From NCBI RefSeq assembly GCF_002734285.1, contig NZ_NSEA01000005.1, forward strand, positions 62,001-126,000: 64,000 nt of DNA, in the 5' to 3' direction. Under the pieces are notes generated by a model, which did no database searches, was not told where the DNA came from, and worked only from the letters and a program-made list of their open reading frames with translations. Source of the DNA: Fredinandcohnia onubensis (lineage in GTDB: Bacteria > Bacillota > Bacilli > Bacillales > Bacillaceae_L). Of the stretch, positions 8,723 through 17,462 are shown one piece after another; the first letter of the stretch is position 1; each line of letters opens with the position of its first letter. The position numbers and the translations under genes were made by a program.

Positions 8723-10450
8723 ATGAGTGCGAATCAAAGTACAGTCGTGCAAGAGCACTGGTGGGCACGACTTACCCGTTCAAAATATTTTGTGTATGTG
8801 TTAATTTCTCCATTGTTTTTAGTGTTATTAGCTTATGTTATTTATCCGTTTTATCAAACGTTTATTCAATCCGTGGTCGGTGAAGAAGGTGCAAATCTCG
8901 AAAATTACCAACGCTTCTTTGGTTTAACAAGTACAGCAAACCTAGAGGCGCTTTGGACAAGTATATATATATCGGTAATAAGTGTAATTACGTGTGCCAT
9001 TGTTGGTGTCACGATGGCATTTTTAATGGAACGTTACGAATTCCCAGGAAGAAAAATTCTCTCTGTCTTAATTCTAGTACCGATGGCGTTACCACCACTA
9101 GTTGGGGTACTGTCATTTACCTTCCTTTATGGGGAAAGTGGGATTATTCCAAGAGCTGTCCAAGCGCTATTTAATCTGGAAGAGGTTCCATTTGCCTTAA
9201 GAGGTGTCGTTGGGGTAATAGTGGTACACACCTTTACAATGTATACGTATTTTTACTTAACGGCGGCTGCAGCAATCAAAGGGTTAGATCCTTCATTGGA
9301 AGAGGCAGCAACAAGCCTTGGATCAGGAAGAATTCGCATTTGGAGAAGGGTAATCCTACCAATGCTGACTCCAGCACTCGTAGCTTCTTCATTACTTGTA
9401 TTTATGATTTCAATGGCTTCTTATACAGCTCCCTTAATGTTCGGTGTAGAAAGAACCATGACGATGCAAATCTATTTATCTCGTACAAATGGAGATTTAG
9501 ATATGGCGGCAACGCAATCAACAATCCTTTCCATTGTGTCGATTTCGTTCTTAATTTTAATGAGATGGTATCAAGGAAGACGTAACTTCCAAAACCAAAG
9601 CAAAGGGATCAGTGTTCATAGAACTGAATTACGTTCCCCATTTGTAAAATACTTATCGATGTTCCTTTCATTTGTTGGGGTTATTATCTTAATGCTTCCA
9701 ATTCTTGTCCTCGTGCTTATTTCGTTTTCCGTGGACGGGGAATGGACGGTACAGATTATCCCAACTGCGTACACCCTGCAACACTATATTGACCTGTTTA
9801 CAGATGAACGAACATGGCGTCCAATTTGGAACAGTTTACAGATGAGTTTTGTCGCAACAGCAGGTAATATCCTGTTTGGTGTGGCAGCGGCCTATGCAAT
9901 GGTTCGGACGAAATTTAAAGGGAAAGCATTATTAGATATTCTAATCATGGTTCCTTGGGCATTACCTGGTACGGTTGTAGCGGTTAACTTAATTGCAGCA
10001 TTTAGTGAACCTAACGTATTCAGTTTTAACCAAGTGTTAATCGGAACCTTCTGGATTTTACCTTTGGCTTATTTTGTACGACATTTACCACTTATCTTCC
10101 GTTCTACTTCTGCAGCTTTAATGCAAATGGATGAATCAGTAGAGGAAGCAGCGCGAAGCTTAGGTGCTAATTGGTGGTACACATTTAGAAGAGTCGTTGT
10201 TCCAATGGCCTTCTCAGGTATTCTTGCTGGTACGTTGCTAGCATTAGTTCAAGGGTTAGGTGAATTCGTTGCTTCAATCCTGATCTATAGTACGTCAACG
10301 ATGCCACTATCAGTTGCGATATTCCAAAAAATGTACGCTTTCCAATTTGGAACTGCGTGTGCATACGGCGTGCTTCAAATCATTTTAATAATTACAGTTC
10401 TATTTATTTCACAAAAGATTACGGATGGAAAAGCAGGCTCCGCAATCTAA
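8723..10450 (+). CDS. ABC transporter permease, two fused MetI modules
   Basis: 575 aa with about 12 membrane segments. Two complete BPD/MetI domains are joined in one chain, each with an EAA loop: EEAATSLGSGRIRIWRR in the first half and EEAARSLGANWWYTFRR in the second. This FbpB-like fusion is usual in ferric/AEP/thiamine-type importers and replaces the usual two permeases. AGGAGGTG precedes the ATG, which lies 11 bases after the ATPase stop. Confidence 0.87.
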   Translation: MSANQSTVVQEHWWARLTRSKYFVYVLISPLFLVLLAYVIYPFYQTFIQSVVGEEGANLENYQRFFGLTSTANLEALWTSIYISVISVITCAIVGVTMAFLMERYEFPGRKILSVLILVPMALPPLVGVLSFTFLYGESGIIPRAVQALFNLEEVPFALRGVVGVIVVHTFTMYTYFYLTAAAAIKGLDPSLEEAATSLGSGRIRIWRRVILPMLTPALVASSLLVFMISMASYTAPLMFGVERTMTMQIYLSRTNGDLDMAATQSTILSIVSISFLILMRWYQGRRNFQNQSKGISVHRTELRSPFVKYLSMFLSFVGVIILMLPILVLVLISFSVDGEWTVQIIPTAYTLQHYIDLFTDERTWRPIWNSLQMSFVATAGNILFGVAAAYAMVRTKFKGKALLDILIMVPWALPGTVVAVNLIAAFSEPNVFSFNQVLIGTFWILPLAYFVRHLPLIFRSTSAALMQMDESVEEAARSLGANWWYTFRRVVVPMAFSGILAGTLLALVQGLGEFVASILIYSTSTMPLSVAIFQKMYAFQFGTACAYGVLQIILIITVLFISQKITDGKAGSAI

Positions 10451-10636
10451 CTTTATTCAGCAGAGAGCCTCTACTTTTAGAGGAGGGAAGCAGGATGTGA
10501 CCTAATTCAAGGCGTGTTAAAACCAAGGCTGAATAAAGTTAAGCCTCCGGCGGATGCCACGATTTTTCAAAGGAATCTTTTCGAGCAAGCTCGAAAAAAA
10601 TCGGGCGGCAAATACGCCAAGGCGCATTTGATTTAG
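10449..10636. repeat. Structured intergenic element with 13-bp inverted repeats
   Basis: AACTTTATTCAGC (10449-10461) is repeated exactly inverted at 10528-10540 and encloses a 6-bp hairpin at 10468-10483. A G+C-rich block follows (10541-10625) containing the 9-bp stem TTTTCGAGC/GCTCGAAAA (10578-10597) nested in an outer CGATTTTT/AAAAATCG pairing, flanked by GGCGGATGCC-like and GGCGGCAAATACGCC-like sequence. It splits the operon between permease and creatininase genes. It looks like a mobile or dispersed intergenic repeat; only one copy is evident here. Confidence 0.45.
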
Positions 10637-10652
10637 GAGGAGGGATATTTTT

Positions 10653-11405
10653 ATGAAGGCTAGTGATGTTCATGGAAGAGACTTGAAGACGTTGGAGCAG
10701 GCAACATTTGCGGTTGTTCCATTAGGGAGCTTTGAGTACCACGGGCCGCATTCTCCTTTAGGAACGGATATTATCCTTGCTGATGGATTTGCAGATTTAA
10801 TTGATGATGATCTAGGTGGAGCCGTTTTGCCAACGGTTCCCTACACCGCATGTCCTGGAAAAACTTCCAAATATCAAGGGACGATCCCGATTCGACCAAG
10901 TATTATCACCGAATATTTAATTGATATTACGATGGGAATTATCAACCAAGGGATTAAAAGGATTGTTCTTTTAAATGCTCATGATGCCAATATGGGAGTT
11001 TCTCGAACAGTCGCAGAATATGTGACAGGGAAACATACGGACGCTAGCTTCTTGTTAATCAACTGGTGGCAGATGGTTGCGATCGATGCTGCGGAAGAGA
11101 TCGGTTTTGTGGGGACAAAAGGTAGAGGCCATGGTGGCCCATATGAAATGTCCGCGGTAAAAGCATTTCGTCCCGATTTGGTGCATGTACAAGAAGGGGA
11201 CACAGAATTTAAAGAGGTGGCCCAACTTTCTTCTATGCCATATGTTCTTGTAGAAGGAACACCGAGAGCTTGGGATGGCTATACAGGCCTAATTCAACAA
11301 ACCTCTTATGAAAAAGGAAAGTTAATTGTAGAAAAGGCAGCGGTAAACATGAATAAGTTAATTAAAAATTGGATTGCTGATGAAGAAATAGAAGGGATTG
11401 ACTAG
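10653..11405 (+). CDS. Creatininase-family amidohydrolase
   Basis: 250 aa, usual family length. The metal-binding segment GSFEYHGPHSPLGTD (residues 25-39) supplies the Glu, His and Asp ligands, with further residues in NAHDAN (about 108) and GHGGPYEMS (about 161). Family members open cyclic amides or deformylate (creatininase, formamidopyrimidine deformylase ArfB, MftE protease). There is no sign of a creatine pathway here, so it probably hydrolyses an amide in the compound imported by the upstream ABC system. GGAGGAGGG precedes the ATG, and one base separates it from the lyase gene. Confidence 0.83.
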   Translation: MKASDVHGRDLKTLEQATFAVVPLGSFEYHGPHSPLGTDIILADGFADLIDDDLGGAVLPTVPYTACPGKTSKYQGTIPIRPSIITEYLIDITMGIINQGIKRIVLLNAHDANMGVSRTVAEYVTGKHTDASFLLINWWQMVAIDAAEEIGFVGTKGRGHGGPYEMSAVKAFRPDLVHVQEGDTEFKEVAQLSSMPYVLVEGTPRAWDGYTGLIQQTSYEKGKLIVEKAAVNMNKLIKNWIADEEIEGID

Positions 11406-11406
11406 A

Positions 11407-12930
11407 ATGAAAAACTCACTTAGAGATAAGATCATTGAAACTGAAGGTACAGTTTTTCCTTCTAAAACATATACGTCAATGGTTCTTGAACCTGCATATA
11501 ATGAGGCAAAGCATCAATTGCTTGATTCAATGATTGAAATCCACAATGCCCATTTAATTATGCTAGTCGAACAAGGGCTCGTTGGAAAAGATGAGGCAAA
11601 AAAAATTGCCAAGGCAGTATCTCACCTTGATCAAGATGAAATTCAAAAAAGAAGCTATACTGGCGAATTTGAAGATTTATTTTTTGAAGTCGAGCATGCA
11701 TTGATTGAGGATGCAGGCGACATTGCAGGTAACCTTCATATTGCCCGGAGCCGCAATGATATGGGGATTGCCATCTATCGCATGACATTAAGGAAAAAGC
11801 TTCTTCCTTTAATAGAAAAGGCATTAAAGCTCCGCGAGGCTCTCATCGAAATGACGACCGAGCATAAAGAAACAATTATGATTGGGTATACACACACGCA
11901 GCAGGCGCAACCAACAACCCTTGCCCATTATCTAAATGCAATGACTGATATGTTAACCCGTGATATTGTTCGACTTCAAGCTGCATACAAAACCGTAAAC
12001 CGCAGCAGTATGGGGGCAGCAGCACTCACAACTTCTGGTTTTGCGATAAACCGAGAACGAATGAAGGATTTACTAGGCTTTGAGGATATGATTGATAATG
12101 CGTGGGACGCTGTCGCAGGTGCCGACTATATCGCAGAAACAGCAACTGCTGTTCAATTATCAGCATTGAATCTCGGAAGGTCCATGCAAGATTTCTTATT
12201 ATGGGGAACTCAGGAATATGGCGCTTTTCTACTTTCTGCCCCATATGTGCAAATCAGTTCAATCATGCCGCAAAAACGAAACCCTGTTTCAATTGAACAC
12301 ATGAGAGCACTTTTATCAAGTGTAGCGGGTGATTGTCAAACTGTATTATTGATGGTTCATAACACTCCATTCGGAGATATTGTCGATACTGAAGATGACA
12401 TGCAGCCATACATCTGGAAAGCCATTGAAAGACTAGGTGGCATTTATGAGTTGCTGACTTCTGTCTTACTTACAATGGAAGTGAATAAAGAAACTCTTCT
12501 AAAACGTGCAAGCGAAAGCTTTGCAAATGTAACAGAATTAGCGGATACAATTGTACGCAGTGATGGTTTATCCTTCCGCCAAGCACATCATGTTGTAAGT
12601 TCTACAGTTAAAGAGCTTACAAATCAAGGAAAAACATCGTTAGAATCATTAACATTGGATCTATTAAATGAACAGTCTAAAAAGATAGTTGGCAAGGAAT
12701 CTACCTTAACAGCAGAAGAATTAAAGCAAGTTTTAAGTCCAGAGTATTTTGTTAAAATTCGTGATTTAGAGGGTGGACCAAGTCCAAGTAGAATGGAAAA
12801 AACGATCAAAACGCGCTTAACTGAACAAGAAGAACTTTCAGCTTGGTTAGATGAAAAACGAGAACATCTTAACAAATCCACGGCTAAAGTCTCAAGCTTC
12901 ATAACAGATTGGACTGGAGCCAATGAATAA
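11407..12930 (+). CDS. Argininosuccinate lyase-family enzyme in a catabolic operon
   Basis: 507 aa from ATG 11407; an upstream TTG at 11398 lies inside the preceding gene. Fumarase/aspartase-superfamily motifs are intact: RSRNDM (about 115), YTHTQQAQPTT (about 162) and the mobile loop SSIMPQKRNP (about 284) with the catalytic serine. Such enzymes eliminate fumarate from N-succinyl compounds. No argG or other arginine gene is near, and it is about 40 residues longer than typical ArgH. Its neighbours are a creatininase homologue and a kinase. I infer cleavage of an N- or O-succinyl/aspartyl-type bond in an unknown substrate. It overlaps the next gene by eight bases. Confidence 0.8.
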   Translation: MKNSLRDKIIETEGTVFPSKTYTSMVLEPAYNEAKHQLLDSMIEIHNAHLIMLVEQGLVGKDEAKKIAKAVSHLDQDEIQKRSYTGEFEDLFFEVEHALIEDAGDIAGNLHIARSRNDMGIAIYRMTLRKKLLPLIEKALKLREALIEMTTEHKETIMIGYTHTQQAQPTTLAHYLNAMTDMLTRDIVRLQAAYKTVNRSSMGAAALTTSGFAINRERMKDLLGFEDMIDNAWDAVAGADYIAETATAVQLSALNLGRSMQDFLLWGTQEYGAFLLSAPYVQISSIMPQKRNPVSIEHMRALLSSVAGDCQTVLLMVHNTPFGDIVDTEDDMQPYIWKAIERLGGIYELLTSVLLTMEVNKETLLKRASESFANVTELADTIVRSDGLSFRQAHHVVSSTVKELTNQGKTSLESLTLDLLNEQSKKIVGKESTLTAEELKQVLSPEYFVKIRDLEGGPSPSRMEKTIKTRLTEQEELSAWLDEKREHLNKSTAKVSSFITDWTGANE

Positions 12931-13876
12931 GAATACCATCGAACTGCTTGCGGTCGATGGGGGAGGAACAAAAACACTTGCGGTTCTGGTAGATGCAAAT
13001 GGAACGATTCTTGGTGAAGGAAGAGCGGGTGCCACAAATTATCATGTAGCAGGGGCTAGCAAAGTCAGAGAAGCCTTAGAAAAATCCATTCTTTCTGCCT
13101 TTAAGGATGCAGGGATTGATCCGAGTAATATGGGTAACGTGAAAAAAGCTGTATTTGCGCTTGCTGGTATTGATACGGACAATGATGAAAAAGAAGTTTC
13201 TAGAGTTGTTAAGGAAACCGTGAACGGCTTGCAAATTAAGATTGAGAGACTACAAGTAGAAAATGATTGTCTATCTGCCCTTTTAGGCTCGACCCAAAAC
13301 AAAGCTGGCGTCCTCTTAATTGCAGGAACAGGCTCAATCGTTTTTGCTCATGATGGCAACAATCGAATTGTCCGTTCCGGTGGATGGGGGCACCGATTTG
13401 GGGATGAAGGGAGCGGTTATTGGATTGGCAAGCAAGCCATTAAATCTGTTCTTAAAATGCAGGATGGTCGTGGAGAAGATACACTATTAACCAAGTTAGT
13501 ATTAGAGAAATTTGATTTTACAAAAATTGAAGAACTTTATAATTGGGCTTACAGTGATGCATATTCAGTTGATGATGTGGGTGCTCTTGCAACCACAGTG
13601 GATGAGGCATTTCGGTTGGGCGATCCAGTAAGTAAACGAATATTAGAACGCGCTGTAGAGGAACTGCTACTTCTGGTACATACTGCAATTGAAAATGCAG
13701 GAATCCAACAGAACGAATTCGATTTGATTTTACAAGGTGGCGTTTTTCAACACAACCACTACATAAAAAATCAAGTTCGTAACAGAATTCAGCTTAATTT
13801 TCCAAAAGTAAACATGATAACCACTACCGAAGAGCCTATTTGGAGCATCATTAAACGTGGGTTGAAGCTACTCTAG
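12923..13876 (+). CDS. BadF/BadG/NagK-type ATPase, probable amino-sugar kinase
   Basis: 317 aa. The actin-like ATPase phosphate-1 motif DGGGTKT (residues 12-18), the AGTGSIVFA phosphate-2 motif and GGWGHRFGDEGSGYWIG match N-acetylglucosamine kinase-type members of the BadF/BadG family. It should phosphorylate a sugar or amino sugar released by the pathway. Its start lies inside the lyase stop region (ATGAATAA), so translation is probably coupled. Together with the secreted PIG-L deacetylase it points to an amino-sugar-containing substrate. Confidence 0.82.
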   Translation: MNKNTIELLAVDGGGTKTLAVLVDANGTILGEGRAGATNYHVAGASKVREALEKSILSAFKDAGIDPSNMGNVKKAVFALAGIDTDNDEKEVSRVVKETVNGLQIKIERLQVENDCLSALLGSTQNKAGVLLIAGTGSIVFAHDGNNRIVRSGGWGHRFGDEGSGYWIGKQAIKSVLKMQDGRGEDTLLTKLVLEKFDFTKIEELYNWAYSDAYSVDDVGALATTVDEAFRLGDPVSKRILERAVEELLLLVHTAIENAGIQQNEFDLILQGGVFQHNHYIKNQVRNRIQLNFPKVNMITTTEEPIWSIIKRGLKLL

Positions 13877-13919
13877 CAGTCACCCTAACAATATTAATAA
13901 GATTCTACTGATCGTAGCG

Positions 13920-13968
13920 GTGCCTTTCCCCGGTAATTTTTATGTTTTAGGGGTAAGGTACTTTTTTT
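13920..13968 (+). terminator. Terminator of the ROK-locus operon
   Basis: GTGCCTTTCCCC (13920-13931) pairs with GGGGTAAGGTAC (13950-13961) with one mismatch and one wobble, followed by seven T residues. Confidence 0.75.
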
Positions 13969-14051
13969 GGCTAAACAGAAATGTTTACGGAACCATCTAG
14001 GATGTTTAAACTATAAAAGTTGTCATTTTTGTACTCTGGATGGTGTTATTA

Positions 14052-14939
14052 ATGTTAAAAGCTTATTCTTGGCTAACTTTTTGCGTAGTGGTATGGGGCA
14101 GTAATTTTATAATCGGGAAAATTTTAGTTTTGGATTTTTCTCCAGCCCTATTAACTATGTTAAGGCTTGTGTTTATTGTTATTTTTCTGATTGGATTAAC
14201 CTTATTCAAAAAACACTTTAAACCGATAAATAAATCAGATTTTCTTTCTATTTTTTTTCTAGGGGTAATTGGTGTATTTATAAACCAATGGTCATTTTTT
14301 AAAGGATTGCAAACAGCGGATCCAACAACATCAGCGTTAATTTTGGCGACTACGCCCATTTTAACAAGTATATTAGCTGCCATATTTTTAAAAGAAAAAT
14401 TAACAATGCGCATGTTAATAGGGTCTTTTGTCGCTATCATAGGTATTTACTTTGTTGTAACAAAAGGAACTTTTGCAACAATTCAACTGGACAAAGGCCT
14501 TATTTGGATTGTTGTAACGATGATAACATTTGCGATTATGATTATTATGACAAGGCTTTTATCCAACAAGACAGACCCACTGACTATTACGTTATATTCA
14601 AATATAGTCGGACTTATTGTAGCAATTCCATTTGCTTTTTTACTGGATTCACCTTTACGCATAAGTCCAAACTTTTCTGATTGGGTTTTATTGATCGGTA
14701 CGGCTGTAGTGGTACATGGTATTGCTAATCTGATTTGGAATAATAATATAAGATTTGTCGATGCCTCTAAGGCAGCAATTTTATCTAATTTAGAACCTTT
14801 TGTAGCAATGATAATGGGATTAATCGTATTATCCAAACCAATAACTAGTGCTGAAATGATGGGGTCACTTTTTATAGTCGGTGGAGTCATATTATCTACG
14901 TATCAGAGAAAAATGCGAGCTCCATCCCAAGCGAGATGA
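14052..14939 (+). CDS. EamA/DMT family membrane transporter
   Basis: About 295 aa with ten predicted membrane helices in two repeated halves, typical of the drug/metabolite transporter superfamily. Visible signatures are VVWGSNFIIGK at the start and LKEKLTMRMLIGSFVAIIGI ending the first half. Substrates range over amino acids, sugars and drugs, so the specific role is unknown. ATG 14052 is favoured over ATG 14040 because GGATGGTG lies about six bases upstream. It stands alone, between terminators. Confidence 0.82.
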   Translation: MLKAYSWLTFCVVVWGSNFIIGKILVLDFSPALLTMLRLVFIVIFLIGLTLFKKHFKPINKSDFLSIFFLGVIGVFINQWSFFKGLQTADPTTSALILATTPILTSILAAIFLKEKLTMRMLIGSFVAIIGIYFVVTKGTFATIQLDKGLIWIVVTMITFAIMIIMTRLLSNKTDPLTITLYSNIVGLIVAIPFAFLLDSPLRISPNFSDWVLLIGTAVVVHGIANLIWNNNIRFVDASKAAILSNLEPFVAMIMGLIVLSKPITSAEMMGSLFIVGGVILSTYQRKMRAPSQAR

Positions 14940-14960
14940 AATCAGGTTCCCTGCACGGTT

Positions 14961-14998
14961 ATGGACCCCTTCTTGTATAAAAGAGGTCCATATTCATT
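14961..14998. terminator. Hairpin between EamA gene and the convergent small gene
   Basis: ATGGACC (14961-14967) pairs with GGTCCAT (14985-14991), with a short T-rich tail. It separates two converging genes. Moderate strength only. Confidence 0.5.
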
Positions 14999-15213
14999 TA
15001 AGATTCGTCTGTTGTTTGTGTTTGAAGTGTAGATTGGGCCTGACTTATTAATGTTTGAATCTGAGCAATCTCCTGTGAAGCTGATTTTAAAGCTTCGTTT
15101 GCTAAAATTTGGTTTGCAGCTGACTGTTCGATTGCTGAAGTAATCATGTCCTTTGCAATTGAAGCTTGAGCTTCTGCTTGTTTTAATTTATTTGTGTCAA
15201 GTTGATTTGCCAT
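14998..15213 (-). CDS. Small helical protein of unknown function
   Basis: 71 aa. AGGAGG lies at good spacing before the ATG, so it is very likely translated. The sequence is rich in Ala, Gln, Ile, Thr and Ser, contains no cysteine, aromatic core or membrane segment, and should form one long amphipathic helix (for example QAEAQASIAKDMITSAIEQS). I do not recognise a family. It lies alone on the minus strand next to the YitT-family gene. Confidence 0.65.
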   Translation of the reverse strand: MANQLDTNKLKQAEAQASIAKDMITSAIEQSAANQILANEALKSASQEIAQIQTLISQAQSTLQTQTTDES

Positions 15214-15330
15214 TTTACAGCCTCCTACTTTTACTTGTTGTAAGACAACGATTATATTTTACCTAATTCCGCTTTTTATATGATTGTATTTATTGTAAAA
15301 ATAAATTAGATAACAGTGGGCATATTGAAA

Positions 15331-15930
15331 TTAAGATCTCGTTTTAAAATCACTATTATTCAAATTCCAAGTGCAGACACTTGTAGTTATTCCACCAGCT
15401 AATATGGTAATAGCAGAAAGTAAGAATGTATCACTAGAAACGAATATACCCCCAAGACAAATAACAAAAACGTCTATAATCAGAATGATGATCCCTACAT
15501 TCATTTTCACTATCTCTGAGAAGAACTGGGCTAATAAATCTGTCCCGCCAGTACTTGTTTCGAAGCGAAGCATAATTCCAATACCAAAACCAATCAAGAT
15601 ACCACCAGTTAACGAGCTAAAAATAGGTGAAATATGTAAGCGGAGTTGATTTAAGTTATGAAACAGGTCAATGAAAAATGAGGACAGAAGCATACCGTGC
15701 AAACTATTAAAAAAATATGCTCGATACTTAAACCAAGAGATAATAAAGATAGGAATACTTAATATCATGATTGTGAACCCAGCATTGGTATGAAATAAAT
15801 AACTAATAATTAAACCTAACCCAATAATCCCACCATCTAAAACTCTATTTGGTATTAAAAAAGTATTGATTCCGATCGCAATTGTTATACTGCCTATAAG
15901 GATAGCAGCTGCTTTTATAAAAAATGGCAT
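15331..15930 (-). CDS. YitT family (DUF161) membrane protein, short form
   Basis: 199 aa with five or six membrane helices. Typical YitT-family features are the N-terminal IGINTFLIPNRVLDGGIIGLGL and STGGTDLLAQFF. The C-terminal DUF2179 domain of the common 280-residue form is absent; the protein ends soon after the last helix. This may be a natural short form or a truncation. Function is unknown in the family. AGGAG precedes the ATG by 12 bases. Confidence 0.75.
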   Translation of the reverse strand: MPFFIKAAAILIGSITIAIGINTFLIPNRVLDGGIIGLGLIISYLFHTNAGFTIMILSIPIFIISWFKYRAYFFNSLHGMLLSSFFIDLFHNLNQLRLHISPIFSSLTGGILIGFGIGIMLRFETSTGGTDLLAQFFSEIVKMNVGIIILIIDVFVICLGGIFVSSDTFLLSAITILAGGITTSVCTWNLNNSDFKTRS

Positions 15931-16091
15931 TGATTCAGAACTCTCCTGTCTAAATGGACGTGTTCTATTTATATGCTATAAATGAATCAATATGGACAAC
16001 TTTTATACCCCAACTAAGGTATTTTTTTCCTTAAAAATCCACAGAATAGAACAGAGAGATAAATTAGATTCTGTTGAGGAGGGGTATTCTA

Positions 16092-16622
16092 ATGAGAAAG
16101 ATTATATTCTATACGATTGTGTTGAGCGTCGCTTTATTCTTAGGCGCATGTAATCAAAAAGATCAGACTAATACACCTGATGAGAATGAACAGGTGAATG
16201 AAACAGAGGAACAAATTGATAACAACAATAATAAAGCGACTCAGGAAGAAGAAAATAATGAAGTAGATGAAAATGAGCAAGGTCCTAAAAATGATGTAAC
16301 ACCAACAAATGAAGAAAAAGTATACCAGAACAAAACCTTCAAAGATGTAAAAATGTCTGAAACGGATAATGAATTCGTATTTACTGGTAAAGCTCAAGTT
16401 TTTGAAGGTGTTTTTGACTATGCAGTTTATGATGGTGAGGAAAATCTATTTGAAAACCACTATCAAACAGTAGGTGCACCATCTTGGGGTGACTTTGAAA
16501 TCCCGATTGAGAAAAAATTAATAGCAAATGCAAAAAATGAAGTCAGATTCGAACTCTTTGTTTATTCCGCTAAAGATGGTTCGAAAGAGAATGTATTAAC
16601 TCTCCCACTGACAAGTAAATAG
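16092..16622 (+). CDS. Lipoprotein with Gmad2-like immunoglobulin fold domain
   Basis: About 176 aa from ATG 16092, preceded by GAGGAGGGG; a TTG at 16074 overlaps the ribosome site. A signal peptide ends with the lipobox LGAC, followed by a long acidic, Asn/Glu-rich linker (about residues 20-85). The C-terminal 95 residues (VYQNKTFKDVKMSETDNEF onward, ending NVLTLPL) match the Gmad2 domain found in Bacillus spore-germination and cell-surface proteins. It is anchored outside the membrane; its partner is unknown. Confidence 0.75.
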   Translation: MRKIIFYTIVLSVALFLGACNQKDQTNTPDENEQVNETEEQIDNNNNKATQEEENNEVDENEQGPKNDVTPTNEEKVYQNKTFKDVKMSETDNEFVFTGKAQVFEGVFDYAVYDGEENLFENHYQTVGAPSWGDFEIPIEKKLIANAKNEVRFELFVYSAKDGSKENVLTLPLTSK

Positions 16623-16630
16623 ATTAAGGC

Positions 16631-16664
16631 AAAAGCTGACTCAATGCAGAGTCAGCTTTTTTAT
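16631..16664 (+). terminator. Strong terminator after the Gmad2 lipoprotein
   Basis: A 12-bp perfect stem AAAAGCTGACTC (16631-16642) with its complement (16649-16660), a 6-base loop and a T-run. The IS200-like element begins a few bases later. Confidence 0.88.
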
Positions 16665-16674
16665 TTTGTATCTT

Positions 16675-17395
16675 TTGAAAACCCCTGGCTATGCCGGGGG
16701 TTCCAGAGAGCTTATAGCGATGTATCAAAAAAAGCCTCACTTCGTGATAAGATATAGTTGGTTTCCCGACCACTACATCCAATATACGAAGGAGGCATGT
16801 CCAAATGCAGGACAAGAACAGTTTAGCACATACAACATGGAAATGTAAGTATCACATAGTGTTTGCACCAAAGTACAGAAGACAAATTATCTATGGAAAA
16901 TACAAACAAAGTATAGGGAAAATACTTAGAGAACTATGTGAAAGAAAAGGTGTCACTATTCACGAAGCAAATGCATGTCGAGATCATATTCATATGTTAG
17001 TGAGCATCCCACCAAAGTTGAGTGTATCTCAATTTATGGGATATTTAAAAGGAAAAAGTAGCTTAATGATATTCGATCGACATGCAAATTTAAAATATAA
17101 ATATGGAAATCGCAAATTTTGGTGTCGAGGTTTCTATGTTGATACAGTGGGAAGAAATAAGAAGCAAATAGAAGAATATATTAGAAATCAGCTCAGAGAA
17201 GATTATATGGCGGATCAATTAACGTTATTCGAAGAGTTTGATCCGTTTACCGGAGAAAAAAATAGGAAGAAATAAGAGATTCTTTAGAATCAGCGAGTAG
17301 ATGTGGTGCATAAGGGGAAACCATTCAGTGGGCCTTTTAGGCCGAGGCCGGTAAGAGAGGCTTTCAGCCGCAGAACAAACCACCAGTGTCCTTTA
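16675..17395 (+). mobile_element. IS200-like insertion sequence (tnpA only)
   Basis: A single-gene element of about 720 bp. The left end carries an imperfect hairpin AACCCCTGGC/GCCGGGGGTT (16680-16702). The right end (about 17310-17395) has the G+C-rich structured stretch GGCCGAGGCCGGTAAGAGAGG and ends near CAAACCACC. There are no terminal inverted repeats, as expected for this family, and no tnpB. It sits immediately after the lipoprotein terminator. The exact ends are estimated. Confidence 0.75.
16805..17275 (+). CDS. tnpA: IS200/IS605 family transposase TnpA
   Basis: 156 aa, full length for this HUH (Y1) transposase. The metal-binding HxH motif is HIHML (about residues 61-65), and the nucleophile tyrosine lies in the helix IEEYIRNQL (about 129). 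The N-terminal KYHIVFAPKYRRQ is diagnostic. It cuts and rejoins single-stranded DNA at the hairpin ends. AAGGAGG lies ten bases before the ATG. No frameshift is seen, so the copy may be active. Confidence 0.92.
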   Translation: MQDKNSLAHTTWKCKYHIVFAPKYRRQIIYGKYKQSIGKILRELCERKGVTIHEANACRDHIHMLVSIPPKLSVSQFMGYLKGKSSLMIFDRHANLKYKYGNRKFWCRGFYVDTVGRNKKQIEEYIRNQLREDYMADQLTLFEEFDPFTGEKNRKK

Positions 17396-17462
17396 CTCAT
17401 ACTCTGAAAAAAGTGAAGGTTGCCTGTTATAATTATCATTAGTAATCATTTGATTGCTCATA

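Noticed and set aside
12624-13037. 137-aa minus-strand frame across the lyase/kinase junction
   Set aside because: It lies wholly opposite two well-supported genes with clear motifs; it is a shadow of their codon bias.
14063-14890. Two minus-strand frames (125 and 135 aa) inside the EamA gene
   Set aside because: Both are reverse-complement shadows of membrane-helix codons; the forward frame has ten helices and a ribosome site.
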